NCBI RefSeq assembly: GCF_003355005.1
Contig: NZ_CP029985.1
Coordinates: 806,001-870,000 of the forward strand
Source: Sphingomonas sp. FARSPH
GTDB lineage: Bacteria > Pseudomonadota > Alphaproteobacteria > Sphingomonadales > Sphingomonadaceae
DNA length: 64,000 nucleotides
Direction of reading: 5' to 3'
The translations under genes were made by a program, and so were the position numbers. Below the pieces are notes generated by a model that ran no database searches, was not told where the DNA came from, and saw nothing but the letters and a program-made list of their open reading frames with translations. The stretch's first letter is position 1, and each line of letters opens with the position of its first letter. Below, piece by piece: positions 1 to 8,707 of the stretch.

Positions 1-453
1 CGCAGCCTCGGCCAGCGTCGCGCCATCGAGCGGCACGATCCCCTGATAGCGCTCCCCCGTCGCCGCCAGGTCGAAGGTGATCGCCAGATAGCCTTCACCG
101 AACAGGGCGAACAACGTCGGCTGGGCGGGCAGCGCGGCAAGCCGGTCGGCATCATATTGGATATAGCCGCGCACCTCGCCGCCGCGATAATCGCACACCA
201 GCAACGTCACCGCGCCGCGATCGGTGCGGGTCTGCAACGTCAATTGCGCCTGCGGGTCCTTGAGCATCGATCCCATCAGCGCGGCGAGCGCGATCGCCTC
301 CGCCAGCAACGCCTCGATCGCGGGCGGATAGGCGTGCGCGGCGAGCACCTGGTCGAGCGCCGGGCCAAGCCGCACGACACGGCCACGCGCCGAACGGGTC
401 GGGATCGCGAACGCGAGGGCGCGATCGAGGTCGAAAGTCACGGTCTGTTGCAT
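1..453 (-). CDS. hslO: Hsp33-type redox chaperone, N-terminal part (cut by window edge)
   Basis: Reading the minus strand from an ATG at 451-453 gives 151 codons that run off the window. The translation begins MQQTVTFDLDRALAFAIPTR and contains ARGRVVRLGPALDQVLAAH and QTRTDRGAVTLLVCDYRGGE, the N-terminal core of the Hsp33 family. Hsp33 is a cytoplasmic holdase chaperone activated by oxidation of a C-terminal zinc centre; that CxCx(n)CxxC part lies outside the window, so it cannot be checked. The gene follows argF in the same direction but is separated from it by about 500 bp of palindromic repeats, so it probably has its own promoter. I see no clear Shine-Dalgarno sequence. Confidence 0.88.
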   Translation of the reverse strand, partial: MQQTVTFDLDRALAFAIPTRSARGRVVRLGPALDQVLAAHAYPPAIEALLAEAIALAALMGSMLKDPQAQLTLQTRTDRGAVTLLVCDYRGGEVRGYIQYDADRLAALPAQPTLFALFGEGYLAITFDLAATGERYQGIVPLDGATLAEAA

Positions 454-609
454 CGCGACAAGATGGGGGTTTCGGGGCGGCGGTCAACCAGAGAGCGCGA
501 GGCGGCCGGCGCGAACGGGATGCCGCGTCGCGGCGGAGATAGGGTGCCGAACGCGCCGTGAGGCGCCGGACGCCCGTTCACGATCCGCGGGCCCTTCAGC
601 CCCCCTCCC

Positions 610-718
610 GTCGTCCCGGCGAACGGCGGGACCCATGGACGCGGGGCGGTCGGCGAAGGTCCCAAGAGCGTGCCTTTAATCGTGGGTCCCCGCGTCTGGG
701 GGTGACGATGGCATTGGA
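610..718. repeat. Paired palindromic intergenic repeat, diverged copy
   Basis: Two facing GC-rich units lie in the hslO-argF gap: one near 610-640 (CGTCGTCCCGGCGAACGGCG, then GGACCCATGGA) and an opposing one near 690-718 ending GGGGGTGACGATGG. Each can fold by itself and the two can pair with each other. They look like a more diverged relative of the adjacent unit at 782-876. Together these repeats fill most of the gene-free stretch from 454 to 962; I see no gene there. Confidence 0.6.
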
Positions 719-781
719 TTGCGCTTCGTCGGACAGCACGCGTCTCGGCAAAATACACAGTCCGCCGAGCCACACCCCATC

Positions 782-876
782 CGTCATTCCCGCGAAGGCG
801 GGAATCCAGACGCGCAGGTCTTCGCTGGAACCGCACCCTCGGCGTTTCTGGAATCCCGCCTTTCGCGGGAATGACG
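782..876. repeat. Paired palindromic repeat (CGTCATTCCCGCG family)
   Basis: A left unit at 782-809 (CGTCATTCCCGCG, AAGGCGGGAATCCAG) faces a near-perfect inverted copy at 848-876 ending CGCGGGAATGACG. Each unit is itself a short palindrome (TTCCCGC/GCGGGAA). The same family recurs downstream of topA at 61729-61824. It behaves like a REP/BIME-type extragenic element and may also act as a transcription or mRNA-stability barrier between argF and hslO. Confidence 0.8.
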
Positions 877-962
877 AAAAGGGCGCGAAGCCGAGGTGCG
901 GGACGATGATACTGTCGGGAACAAGGGCGTCGCGGGATCGCGCCTGTCGCGCTCCGCTCACC

Positions 963-1880
963 TCACCCCAAGTGTCCGAAGCACCAGCGCAGCACCGCCT
1001 TCTGCGCATGCAGGCGGTTCTCCGCCTCCGCCCAGATCAGCGACTGCGGGCCATCGATCACCGCATCGACCACTTCCTCGCCGCGGTGCGCGGGCAGGCA
1101 ATGAAGGAAGCGCGCATCGGGCTTGGCGTGCGCCATCAGCGCCGCGTCGACCTGAAACGGCATCATCGCGGCAAGCTTCGTCTCGGCATGCGCCTGACCC
1201 ATCGAAATCCAGGTGTCGGTAACGATGATGTCCGCGCCCTCGACCGCCTCCGCCGCGGTGCCGACGACGCGCGCGCGCCCCTGCCCCAGTGCGACGTCCG
1301 CCTCGCTCGGCTGATATCCCTGCGGGCAGGCGGCGACGACGTCGAACCGCATCAACCCGGCGGCCTCCATGATCGAGGCGAGCACGTTGTTGCCATCGCC
1401 CAGCCACGCGACCTTTAGGCCGGGCAGCGCCTTGCCGCTTTCGAGGATCGTCTGCAGGTCCGCCATGATCTGGCACGGATGCGACGCATCGGTCAGGCCG
1501 TTGATGACGGGCACGGTCGCATGGGCCGCCATCTCCTCGACCTTGGCATGATCGTCGGTGCGGATCATGATCGCGTCGACATAGCCCGACAGCACGCGCG
1601 CGGTGTCGGCGATGCTCTCGCCGCGACCGAGCTGCATCGAGCCCGCATCCATCACGATCGACGTGCCGCCGAGCTGGCGGATCGCCATGTCGAAGCTGAC
1701 GCGGGTGCGCGTCGAATTCTTCTCGAAGATCATCGCCAGCACATGGCCGGCGAGCGGCGCATCCGCATCGACGCGCCCCTTGGGCCAACCCGCGCGCGCC
1801 GACTTGCGCTCCATCGCGTCATCGAGCATCGCGGCAATGCCATCGGCGCCGGCATCGGTGAGATTCAGGAAATGGCGCAT
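963..1880 (-). CDS. argF: Ornithine carbamoyltransferase
   Basis: 305 aa, full length for the family. It condenses carbamoyl phosphate with ornithine to give citrulline in arginine synthesis, in the cytoplasm. The carbamoyl-phosphate loop STRTR is at residues 56-60, HPCQ at 134-137 and the ornithine-side HCLPAH at 260-265. The start MRHFLNLTDAG is the usual one. It lies downstream of argD in the same direction, with a palindromic repeat in the 156-bp gap, so the two are probably co-transcribed with the repeat as an intra-operon element. Confidence 0.97.
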   Translation of the reverse strand: MRHFLNLTDAGADGIAAMLDDAMERKSARAGWPKGRVDADAPLAGHVLAMIFEKNSTRTRVSFDMAIRQLGGTSIVMDAGSMQLGRGESIADTARVLSGYVDAIMIRTDDHAKVEEMAAHATVPVINGLTDASHPCQIMADLQTILESGKALPGLKVAWLGDGNNVLASIMEAAGLMRFDVVAACPQGYQPSEADVALGQGRARVVGTAAEAVEGADIIVTDTWISMGQAHAETKLAAMMPFQVDAALMAHAKPDARFLHCLPAHRGEEVVDAVIDGPQSLIWAEAENRLHAQKAVLRWCFGHLG

Positions 1881-1893
1881 GAAAAATCCTTCT

Positions 1894-2034
1894 TTCCCTC
1901 TCCCTCCGGGAGAGGGAGGGAGCCGCGAAGCGGCGGAAGGGTGAGGGTGCTGCCGTATGTAGAAAACGCCGCCCTCACCCTTCCCACGCCTGCGGCGCGG
2001 GCCCCTTCCCTCTCCCGATGGGAGAGGGAGTTTC
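1894..2034. repeat. Large inverted repeat between argD and argF
   Basis: Two opposing blocks flank a short loop. The left block (CCCTCTCCCTCCGGGAGAGG near 1894) continues to GAAGGGTGAGGG. The right block begins CCCTCACCCTTCC near 1974 and ends CCCTCTCCCGATGGGAGAGG near 2028. Each block is palindromic and the blocks are also inverted copies of each other. This is a second extragenic repeat family, distinct from the CGTCATTCCCGCG one. In RNA it would make a long stem between the two arg cistrons. Confidence 0.75.
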
Positions 2035-2036
2035 GG

Positions 2037-3233
2037 TCAATCGTCGCTCGCCGGCGCGAACACCCGGGCGGCCGCGCTCAGTCTGTCGATGCACTCGGCG
2101 ACATGGGCATCCTCGATCACCAGCGGCGGCAGCATGCGCACGACATTCTCGCCCGCCGCGACCAGCAGCAGATTGTGATTGTCGCGGGCATGCGCGACGA
2201 ATTCGCGCGGCTCGACCCCGGCCTTGAGCTTCAGCCCGAGCATCAGTCCCTTGCCGCGCACGCCCTCGAAGACGTGGTCGTGATTGGGGATCATCTGCTC
2301 CAGCGCGCCGCGCAGCCGTTCGCCCATCGTCGCGACATGATCGAGGAAGCCGTCTTCGAGCATCACGTCGAGCACCGCCTGCCCCGCCGCCATCGCCAGC
2401 GGATTGCCGCCGTAGGTCGATCCGTGCGTGCCGATCACCATGCCCTTCGCCGCGCGTTCGGTGGCGAGACACGCGCCGAGCGGGAAGCCGCCGCCGATGC
2501 CCTTCGCCGACGACATGATGTCGGGCTCGATGCCGTAATGCTCGTACGCCCACATCTTGCCGGTGCGCCCGTAGCCGCACTGCACCTCGTCGAGGATCAG
2601 CAGCAGGCCGTGCTCGTCGCACGCCTTGCGCAAGCCCTGCAGGAATTCCGGCGTCGCCACCGACACGCCGCCCTCGCCCTGGATCGTCTCGACCATGAAG
2701 CCGGCGGTATGGTCGTCGACCAGCGCCAGCGCCGCGTCTAGATCGTTGAACGGCGCATAGGCGAAGCCGGGCAGCAGCGGCTCGAACCCGTCGCGCATCT
2801 TGGGCTGATTGGTCGCGGAGATCGCCCCCATCGTGCGCCCGTGGAAGGCGTTGTTGAAGGTGATGATCGTGTGCCGCTGCGGATTGCCCTCCGCGAAATG
2901 GAAGCGGCGCGCGGTCTTGATCGCGCACTCGACCGCCTCCGCCCCCGAATTGGTGAAGAACACCGTATCGGCGAAGCTGTTGGCGACGATCCGTTCGGCC
3001 AGCGCCTCGCCCTGGGGGCTGCCGTACAGGTTGCTGACGTGCATCAGCGTCGCCGCTTGCTCCGCGATCGCCTTGACCAGATGCGGGTGGCCGTGGCCGA
3101 GCGCGTTGACCGCGATGCCCGCCGCCATGTCGAGATAGCGGCCGCCGTCCTCGGAGATCAGGTAGCAGCCCTCGCCTCGGACCGGACGCACCCCGCACCG
3201 TGGGTAGACGGGCATGAGCGGCGTAATGGTCAC
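2037..3233 (-). CDS. argD: Acetylornithine/succinyldiaminopimelate-type aminotransferase
   Basis: 398 aa from a GTG at 3231-3233 (MTITPLMPVYPR), preceded by GGAGA at good spacing; a longer reading to 3332 lacks family support. It is a class-III PLP aminotransferase making N-acetylornithine in arginine synthesis. NSGAEA is at 95-100, DEVQ at 215-218 and the Schiff-base lysine K244 in SSAKGIGGGF. It is the first gene of an argD-argF unit. A terminator-like hairpin sits in its 5' leader, about 30 nt before the start codon. Some relatives also act in lysine synthesis; that cannot be decided here. Confidence 0.96.
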   Translation of the reverse strand: MTITPLMPVYPRCGVRPVRGEGCYLISEDGGRYLDMAAGIAVNALGHGHPHLVKAIAEQAATLMHVSNLYGSPQGEALAERIVANSFADTVFFTNSGAEAVECAIKTARRFHFAEGNPQRHTIITFNNAFHGRTMGAISATNQPKMRDGFEPLLPGFAYAPFNDLDAALALVDDHTAGFMVETIQGEGGVSVATPEFLQGLRKACDEHGLLLILDEVQCGYGRTGKMWAYEHYGIEPDIMSSAKGIGGGFPLGACLATERAAKGMVIGTHGSTYGGNPLAMAAGQAVLDVMLEDGFLDHVATMGERLRGALEQMIPNHDHVFEGVRGKGLMLGLKLKAGVEPREFVAHARDNHNLLLVAAGENVVRMLPPLVIEDAHVAECIDRLSAAARVFAPASDD

Positions 3234-3262
3234 GAAAGGTCTCCTTCTCTCCAAACGAGAAA

Positions 3263-3285
3263 GGGCGGCCCGTCGTGGACCGCCC
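3263..3285 (-). promoter_or_regulatory. Terminator-like hairpin in the argD leader (possible attenuator)
   Basis: Read on the minus strand, GGGCGGTCC pairs with GGGCCGCCC across the loop ACGAC and is followed by TTTCTC, about 30 nt upstream of the argD GTG. No minus-strand gene lies upstream that would need a terminator: the 309-bp gap to 3542 holds no minus-strand gene, only leader and promoters. The hairpin could therefore attenuate argD or end a short RNA. I see no obvious arginine-rich leader peptide. Confidence 0.4.
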
Positions 3286-3542
3286 GACAGCCTCATTACC
3301 GGCAATGGCCCTGGCGAATCAACACCCGCCACGCAGCGACCGATCGCGCCGCATCATGCCGGATGGTGCACCACCTTATGGCAAAATCCGCGCAGGGTTA
3401 GCGCCGTATCGCCGGACGCGCACCGCCAAAACCGCGGATTCGCGTGTGTTATGCAATTGGCACACCTGATGCAAAGGCACCAGGTAGAGGCGCGCGACGC
3501 CGCCTCGCGACACGAACCGAACCGCCAAGGGAGCTTTGCACC

Positions 3543-3791
3543 ATGATCCGTTTTTCGACCGCGCTCGTCACGACCGCGCTGCTCGCCACCACGATCGCCG
3601 CCCCCGCACTCGCCCGCACGAAAGGACCCGCGACGATCACGATGAGCGCCAAGATGATGGACAACAAGGAAGGCCGCCTGTGCATGCCCAAGACGACGCT
3701 GGGCAACAAGGCGACCAAGGAGATGCCCGATACCCTCTGCCAGACCCGCACCGACTGGGAAGCGCAGGGCGTCACCTTCGTGGTGAAGTGA
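3543..3791 (+). CDS. Small secreted two-cysteine protein of unknown function
   Basis: 82 aa from the ATG at 3543, preceded by AAGGGAGC. The first 22 or so residues form a Sec signal peptide (MIRFSTALVTTALLATTIAA, then PALA). The mature part has two cysteines, in RLCMPKTTLG and TLCQTRTDW, likely disulfide-bonded, with a basic middle and an aromatic C-terminus (WEAQGVTFVVK). It resembles a class of short periplasmic proteins common in sphingomonads; I do not know its function. It is a single-gene unit convergent with parE, sharing a terminator palindrome. Confidence 0.75.
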   Translation: MIRFSTALVTTALLATTIAAPALARTKGPATITMSAKMMDNKEGRLCMPKTTLGNKATKEMPDTLCQTRTDWEAQGVTFVVK

Positions 3792-3798
3792 GGGCCAC

Positions 3799-3834
3799 CC
3801 GTCATCCCCGAGTGCGATGGCACGGGGATGACGG
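3799..3834. terminator. Perfect 12-bp palindrome between convergent genes
   Basis: CCGTCATCCCCG at 3799-3810 and its exact complement at 3823-3834 enclose a 12-nt loop. It lies between the stop codons of the small secreted-protein gene and parE, so it can serve both strands. There is no strong T-run on either side. Confidence 0.6.
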
Positions 3835-3836
3835 CT

Positions 3837-5819
3837 TCACGCGTCGATCGCCTCTTCGTCCAGCCGCGCCGCATTTTCCTGGATGAAGGCGAAGCGGTGG
3901 GCGGGGTTGTTGCCCATCAGGCGGTCGACCAGGTCCTTTACGCCGGCGCGCTCCTCATATTCCTGCGGCAGCGTGATGCGGATCATGCCGCGCGTCTTCG
4001 GGTCCATCGTCGTCTCGCGCAGCTGGATCGGATTCATTTCGCCCAGCCCCTTGAAGCGCGCGACCTCGACCTTCTTGCCCTTGAACGCGGTGCGTTCCAG
4101 CTCGGCGCGGTGCGCGTCGTCGCGCGCGTAGAGCGATTTCGCGCCCACCGTCAGCCGATAGAGCGGCGGCTGCGCGAGATAGAGGTGCCCGCGCCGCACC
4201 AGATCGGGCATCTCCTGGAAGAAGAACGTCATCAGCAGCGTCGCGATATGCGCGCCGTCGACGTCGGCGTCGGTCATGATGACGATCCGCTCGTAGCGCA
4301 GATTGTCGGGCACGCAGTCCTTGCGCGTGCCGCAGCCGAGCGCCTGGATCAGGTCGGCGATCTCTTGATTAGCCAGGATCTTTGCGCTCGTCGCGGATGC
4401 GACGTTCAGGATCTTGCCGCGGATCGGCAGGATCGCCTGCGTCTTCCTGTCGCGCGCCTGTTTCGCCGAACCGCCGGCCGAATCGCCTTCGACGATGAAC
4501 AGCTCCGTGCCCTCCGGCGAGTCGGCGGCACAGTCGGTCAGCTTGCCGGGCAGGCGCAGCTTGCGCGCACTCGTCGCGGTCTTGCGCTTGACCTCGCGCT
4601 CCGCCTTGCGCCGCAGCCGCTCGTCCATCCGGTCAAGCACATAGCCGAGCAGGGCCTTGCCGCGCTCCATATTGTGGCCGAGCCAATGATCGAAATGGTC
4701 GCGCACCGCCTTTTCGACGAGGCCCGCCGCCTCCGGGCTGGTCAGACGGTCCTTGGTCTGACTCTGAAATTGCGGATCGCGGATGAAGACGCTGAGCATC
4801 AGCTCGCTGCCGACCATCACGTCGTCCGCGGTGATGTCCTTCGCCTTTTTCTGGTTTACCAGCTCGCCGAACGCGCGCAGGCCGCGCACCAAAGCCTGGC
4901 GCAGTCCCTGTTCGTGGGTGCCGCCGTCGGGGGTCGGGATCGTGTTGCAATACCAGCTGTAGCTGCCGTCGCTCCACAGCGGCCAGGCGACCGCCCATTC
5001 GACGCGGCCCTGTTCGTTCGGGAAATCCTGTCGCCCGGCGAAGAAATCCGCGGTGGCGCATTCGCGGCCACCGATCTGTTCCTTGAGGTGGTCGGCAAGG
5101 CCGCCGGGGAACTGGAACACCGCCTCTGCCGGCGTATCCGTGCTCTCGACCAGCGAGGCGGCGCACTTCCAGCGGATTTCGACCCCGGCGAACAGATACG
5201 CCTTCGACCGCGCGAGCTGATACAGCCGCTTGGGCTTGAAGCCGAGCTCAGGCCCGAAAATCTCGACGTCGGGGGTGAAGGCGACCGAGGTGCCGCGCCG
5301 GTTGGGCGCCGCGCCGACATGCTCCAGAGGCCCCAGCGTCTGGCCGCGGCTGAAGCGCTGGCGATACAGTTGTCGGTCGCGCGCGACCTCGACCAATGTG
5401 TCGCTCGACAATGCATTGACGACGGACACGCCGACGCCGTGCAGGCCGCCGCTGGTCGCATAGGCCTTGCCGGCGAACTTGCCGCCGGAATGGAGCGTCG
5501 ACAGGATCACCTCCAGCGCCGACTTATCGGGAAACTTGGGGTGCGGATCGACCGGGATGCCGCGGCCGTTGTCCACGATGGTCAGGCGGTTGCCCGGCTC
5601 CAGCGTCACCTCGATCCGCGTCGCATGGCCCGCGACCGCCTCGTCCATCGCATTGTCGAGCACCTCGGCGGCAAGGTGATGGAGCGCGCGCTCATCGGTG
5701 CCGCCGACGTACATACCCGGGCGCCGGCGGACCGGCTCCAGCCCCTCCAGCACCTCAATCGAAGAGGCGTCGTAGCTTGCCGCGGGTGCGCCCGTCGACG
5801 CGAACAGGTCATCGCTCAT
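3837..5819 (-). CDS. parE: DNA topoisomerase IV subunit B
   Basis: 660 aa from the ATG at 5817-5819 (MSDDLFASTG). It supplies the ATPase half of topoisomerase IV, which decatenates daughter chromosomes. The GHKL ATPase motifs are EVLDNAMDEA (52-61), DNGRGIP (83-89) and GGLHGVG (124-130). A transducer domain and a TOPRIM domain follow (FIVEGDSAGGSAKQARDRKT and MTDADVDGAHI). ParE is preferred over GyrB from the length and from the N-terminus EVLEGLEPVRRRPGMYVGG. It is monocistronic here. The long opposite-strand reading frame across it is a shadow. Confidence 0.95.
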   Translation of the reverse strand: MSDDLFASTGAPAASYDASSIEVLEGLEPVRRRPGMYVGGTDERALHHLAAEVLDNAMDEAVAGHATRIEVTLEPGNRLTIVDNGRGIPVDPHPKFPDKSALEVILSTLHSGGKFAGKAYATSGGLHGVGVSVVNALSSDTLVEVARDRQLYRQRFSRGQTLGPLEHVGAAPNRRGTSVAFTPDVEIFGPELGFKPKRLYQLARSKAYLFAGVEIRWKCAASLVESTDTPAEAVFQFPGGLADHLKEQIGGRECATADFFAGRQDFPNEQGRVEWAVAWPLWSDGSYSWYCNTIPTPDGGTHEQGLRQALVRGLRAFGELVNQKKAKDITADDVMVGSELMLSVFIRDPQFQSQTKDRLTSPEAAGLVEKAVRDHFDHWLGHNMERGKALLGYVLDRMDERLRRKAEREVKRKTATSARKLRLPGKLTDCAADSPEGTELFIVEGDSAGGSAKQARDRKTQAILPIRGKILNVASATSAKILANQEIADLIQALGCGTRKDCVPDNLRYERIVIMTDADVDGAHIATLLMTFFFQEMPDLVRRGHLYLAQPPLYRLTVGAKSLYARDDAHRAELERTAFKGKKVEVARFKGLGEMNPIQLRETTMDPKTRGMIRITLPQEYEERAGVKDLVDRLMGNNPAHRFAFIQENAARLDEEAIDA

Positions 5820-5996
5820 CGCGCGGAACCATAAGGGAACATCGCCCGTCGCGCCAGTCTCGACCCCGCCCATTTGTTGCCCGCATGTTGCCGACCGATG
5901 CATAAAAGCCACACTCGCCCCGCCACGTCGCCCGTGGCCCGAAACCAGGACTGCATGGCGCGTTATGCGGGCAGTCTTGGTTCCGGGAGTAAAATT

Positions 5997-6851
5997 ATGC
6001 GTCATCTTATCGTCACAACGTTCGCCGCCGTGCTCGCCGCCGTGCCCGCCCTCGCGCAGGCGCAAGATGCGCTCGGAGAAACCACGGCGGACCGGCCCTT
6101 CGCCGGCGTCTACATCGGCGCGGCGGGCGGCTATGACGTCCAGCCCAACGACGTCGGCTCGAGCATTCTGTTCGATCGCAACCTTGACGGGCGGTTCGGC
6201 GACACGGTGACGACGGCGGCAGGGGCCAACGCCTTCTCGCCCGGCTTCTGCAACGGTCGCGCGGTCGGTGCGACGCCGACGCCGGGCGGTTGCCGGAACG
6301 ATCGCGACGGTTGGGCCTATTACGGGCGCGTCGGCGCGGACACGCAGCGCGGCAACATCGTCGTGGGTGCAGTCGGCGAATTCGGCAAGTCGGAGATCAC
6401 CGACAGCGTCAGCGCCTATTCGACGACGCCCGCGAATTACGTGATGACGCGCACCGTCGACTGGGAAGCGAGCATTCGCGGCCGCGCGGGCTATGCGGCG
6501 AACACGACGTTGTTCTACGGCACGTTCGGCGTCGGCTACGCGCGGATCGACCGCAGCTTCAGCACGACCAACACCGCCAACACCTTCACCGGTCGTGGCG
6601 ACCGCAACCAATGGGGTATCCTAGGCGGCGGCGGCATCGAGCAGAAGCTCGGCCGCAATTTCTCGATCGGCATGGAATATATGTACCATCAGTATGACGA
6701 CGACGCCTATCGCGTCCGCGTCACGCAGGGGACAGCGCCGGCGACCAACCCGTTCGTGCTCGCGCCCAACACGACGGGCACAGACCTGCGCCGTTCGGAC
6801 ACCAAGTTTCGCTGGCATTCGCTGCGCGCGACGGCCGCGTTCCGGTTCTGA
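5997..6851 (+). CDS. Outer-membrane beta-barrel protein (OmpA/Omp25-like barrel)
   Basis: 284 aa from the ATG at 5997, preceded by GGGAG. A signal peptide (MRHLIVTTFAAVLAAVPALA) is cleaved near AQA. The rest is a run of amphipathic strands rich in Gly, Tyr and Asn, beginning FAGVYIGAAGGYDV and ending in an aromatic C-terminal strand LRATAAFRF, typical of an eight- to ten-stranded barrel. Two cysteines (FCNGR, GCRND) could bridge one extracellular loop. Function is unknown; relatives are surface porin-like proteins. It is divergent from parE. Confidence 0.82.
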   Translation: MRHLIVTTFAAVLAAVPALAQAQDALGETTADRPFAGVYIGAAGGYDVQPNDVGSSILFDRNLDGRFGDTVTTAAGANAFSPGFCNGRAVGATPTPGGCRNDRDGWAYYGRVGADTQRGNIVVGAVGEFGKSEITDSVSAYSTTPANYVMTRTVDWEASIRGRAGYAANTTLFYGTFGVGYARIDRSFSTTNTANTFTGRGDRNQWGILGGGGIEQKLGRNFSIGMEYMYHQYDDDAYRVRVTQGTAPATNPFVLAPNTTGTDLRRSDTKFRWHSLRATAAFRF

Positions 6852-6967
6852 GGCGAAGAGCGTTCCGCGCGCGGCGCGGGACGCTCTGGATTGCGGTCTG
6901 CCCCCTATGGCGATGTCCAACGGCTATCGCGGGGAAGCCTGGGGGCGATGCCGCCATAACCGTCATC

Positions 6968-6996
6968 AGAAAAGGGCGACCGGTTCCAGCCGCCCT
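6968..6996 (-). terminator. Intrinsic terminator downstream of gcrA
   Basis: On the minus strand AGGGCGGCTGG faces CCGGTCGCCCT and is followed by TTTTCT, about 110 nt after the gcrA stop codon. The opposite-strand barrel gene ends at 6851, so this mainly serves gcrA. Confidence 0.6.
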
Positions 6997-7022
6997 GTTC
7001 ATTGGTGACGTTCATTGGTGAC
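6997..7022. repeat. Tandem 13-bp duplication
   Basis: GTTCATTGGTGAC occurs twice back to back (6997-7009 and 7010-7022), directly beside the gcrA terminator. It is a small intergenic tandem duplication with no evident coding role. Confidence 0.7.
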
Positions 7023-7108
7023 CGCGGACGTGACGGGAGTGAATCCCATGACGTCGGACGCGGCTGGTGGCCGCGCCGGCCGGGCGGCACCGCGAGCGCT
7101 TGCCCGGC

Positions 7109-7786
7109 TTAGCGCACGCGCGGGCCGCCGAACGGCAGCGGCGGGGGGGGACGGCGGTCGCGGCGGGGGAGCTGCGCCTGATAGGCGTGGCCGCAATGCT
7201 GCACGCAATAGGGGAAGCCCGGGTTCACCTTGTCGCCGCAGAAATGGAAGTCCGGCTCGCCCGGATGGCCGATCGGCCATTTGCAGATCCGGTCGCTGAG
7301 ATCGAGCAAGGTCGTCTTGCCCGCGATCTCCGGCGACGGCTTGGCCGGCACGAGGCGGCGCGGCGGCGCAGGCGTCGAGGGCGCCTGCTGTTCGCCGGGC
7401 GATTGCCGCACGAAGCCGCCGGGGCCGACCGAGCGGAGCACCGGCTGCGGATCGCGCACGGGCGGCTCGGCCGCCGGGGCGGTGGGCGCGGCCGGGACGG
7501 TTTCGGCCTCCGGCTCGGGCTCTGGCTCGGGCGCCGGGGCGGGCGGCGGCGGCGGGGTTGGCGGCGACGCGGCGGCGGCCACCGGCTCGACCGGCGCGGG
7601 CTGCGCCTTCGCATCCGGCTCGTTCGCCTTCACCGGCGACGGACGCGATTGCAGGCCCAGGCGGTGCGCCTTGCCGATCACGGCGTTGCGGCTGACGCCG
7701 CCGAGCGCATCGGCGATCTGGCTGGCGGTCTGCCCCGCCTCCCACATCGTCTTGAGCGTGTCGATCCGCTCGTCGGTCCAGGACAT
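7109..7786 (-). CDS. gcrA: GcrA cell-cycle regulator
   Basis: 225 aa. The N-terminal 45 residues (MSWTDERIDTLKTMWEAGQT, then ASQIADALGGVSRNAVIGKA) form the diagnostic GcrA DNA-binding helix-turn-helix. A long Pro/Ala/Glu linker (about 55-135) leads to a conserved C-terminal sigma-70-binding region with ICKWPIGHPGEPDFHFCG and cysteines at the end. GcrA binds RNA polymerase and activates promoters bearing methylated GANTC, linking transcription to CcrM methylation during the cell cycle. The proline-rich linker is longer than in Caulobacter. It is divergent from the ABC permease gene. Confidence 0.95.
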   Translation of the reverse strand: MSWTDERIDTLKTMWEAGQTASQIADALGGVSRNAVIGKAHRLGLQSRPSPVKANEPDAKAQPAPVEPVAAAASPPTPPPPPAPAPEPEPEPEAETVPAAPTAPAAEPPVRDPQPVLRSVGPGGFVRQSPGEQQAPSTPAPPRRLVPAKPSPEIAGKTTLLDLSDRICKWPIGHPGEPDFHFCGDKVNPGFPYCVQHCGHAYQAQLPRRDRRPPPPLPFGGPRVR

Positions 7787-7852
7787 GATCTTTCCTTACT
7801 CGTGCGTCAGCCGGGTTGCAGGCGGCAGCCGCTGCGGTTACCCGCTTGGCGC

Positions 7853-8707
7853 ATGAGCAGCCAGCCCCCAATCGGCCAAATTCCTTCGGCGATCCGGTCC
7901 GCACCCGGCGTCCCGGTGATCCGGAACGTGAACTGGGGCGGCCTGAAGACCCTCTATGTGAAGGAGGTGCGCCGGTTCTTCAAGGTCCAGCTCCAAACGG
8001 TGTGGGCGCCCGCGATCACCACCCTGCTGTTCCTCATCGTCTTCACCATCGCGACCGGCGCGAAAAGCCCGGTCCATGTCGGCGGCGTCGTCATCCCCTT
8101 CGCCGATTTCATCGCGCCCGGCCTCATCATCAGCCAGGGGATGATGGGCCCCGCCTTCGCCAACGCCAGCTTCTCGCTACTCGTCGGCAAGATCCAGGGG
8201 ACGATCGTCGATTACCTGCAACCGCCGCTGTCGACCGCGGAGCTGCTCGCCGCGCTGGTCGGGGGCGCGATGACACGCGCGTTCCTCGTCGGCTTCATCT
8301 GCTGGTGCGCGATGGCGCTCTATCCCGGCGTCCACGTCGCGGTCAGCCATCCGCTCGCCGTCCTGTGGTTCGGGTTCCTCGGCGCAGGCTTCCTCGCATT
8401 CCTGGGCGTCCTCACTTCGATCTGGGCGGAGAAGTTCGACCATGCCGCCGCGGTGACCAATTTCGTCATCGCGCCGCTGTCGCTGTTGTCGGGCACCTTC
8501 TATTCGGTCGACCGGCTCGCGCCCGCGTTTCGTGCGTTCAGCCACGCCAATCCGTTCTTCTACATCATCTCAGGGTTCCGTTACGGTTTCCTCGGCACCG
8601 CCGATTCGCCGATCCTGGTCGGCAGCATCGCGATCCTCGCCGCCGACGTCGCGCTCGGCATCGCCTGCTACATGCTGCTGCGCCGCGGCTGGAAGCTGAA
8701 GAGCTGA
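7853..8707 (+). CDS. ABC-2 type transporter permease
   Basis: 284 aa from the ATG at 7853 (MSSQPPIGQIPSAIRS). After a cytoplasmic N-terminus with KTLYVKEVRRFFKVQLQTVW, six hydrophobic segments follow, with the ABC-2 signature near GFLAFLGVLTSIWAEKFDHA and LSLLSGTFYSVDRLAP. It is the membrane half of an ABC exporter of the DrrB/NodJ/YadH type; no ATPase gene lies nearby in this window, so the partner is elsewhere. Its TGA overlaps the next gene's likely start (CTGA), suggesting translational coupling. Confidence 0.88.
   Translation: MSSQPPIGQIPSAIRSAPGVPVIRNVNWGGLKTLYVKEVRRFFKVQLQTVWAPAITTLLFLIVFTIATGAKSPVHVGGVVIPFADFIAPGLIISQGMMGPAFANASFSLLVGKIQGTIVDYLQPPLSTAELLAALVGGAMTRAFLVGFICWCAMALYPGVHVAVSHPLAVLWFGFLGAGFLAFLGVLTSIWAEKFDHAAAVTNFVIAPLSLLSGTFYSVDRLAPAFRAFSHANPFFYIISGFRYGFLGTADSPILVGSIAILAADVALGIACYMLLRRGWKLKS

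Noticed and set aside
3828..5834. A 668-codon open frame antisense to parE
   Set aside because: The opposite strand encodes an intact ParE with all motifs; the antisense product has shadow-like His/Arg/Gln composition.
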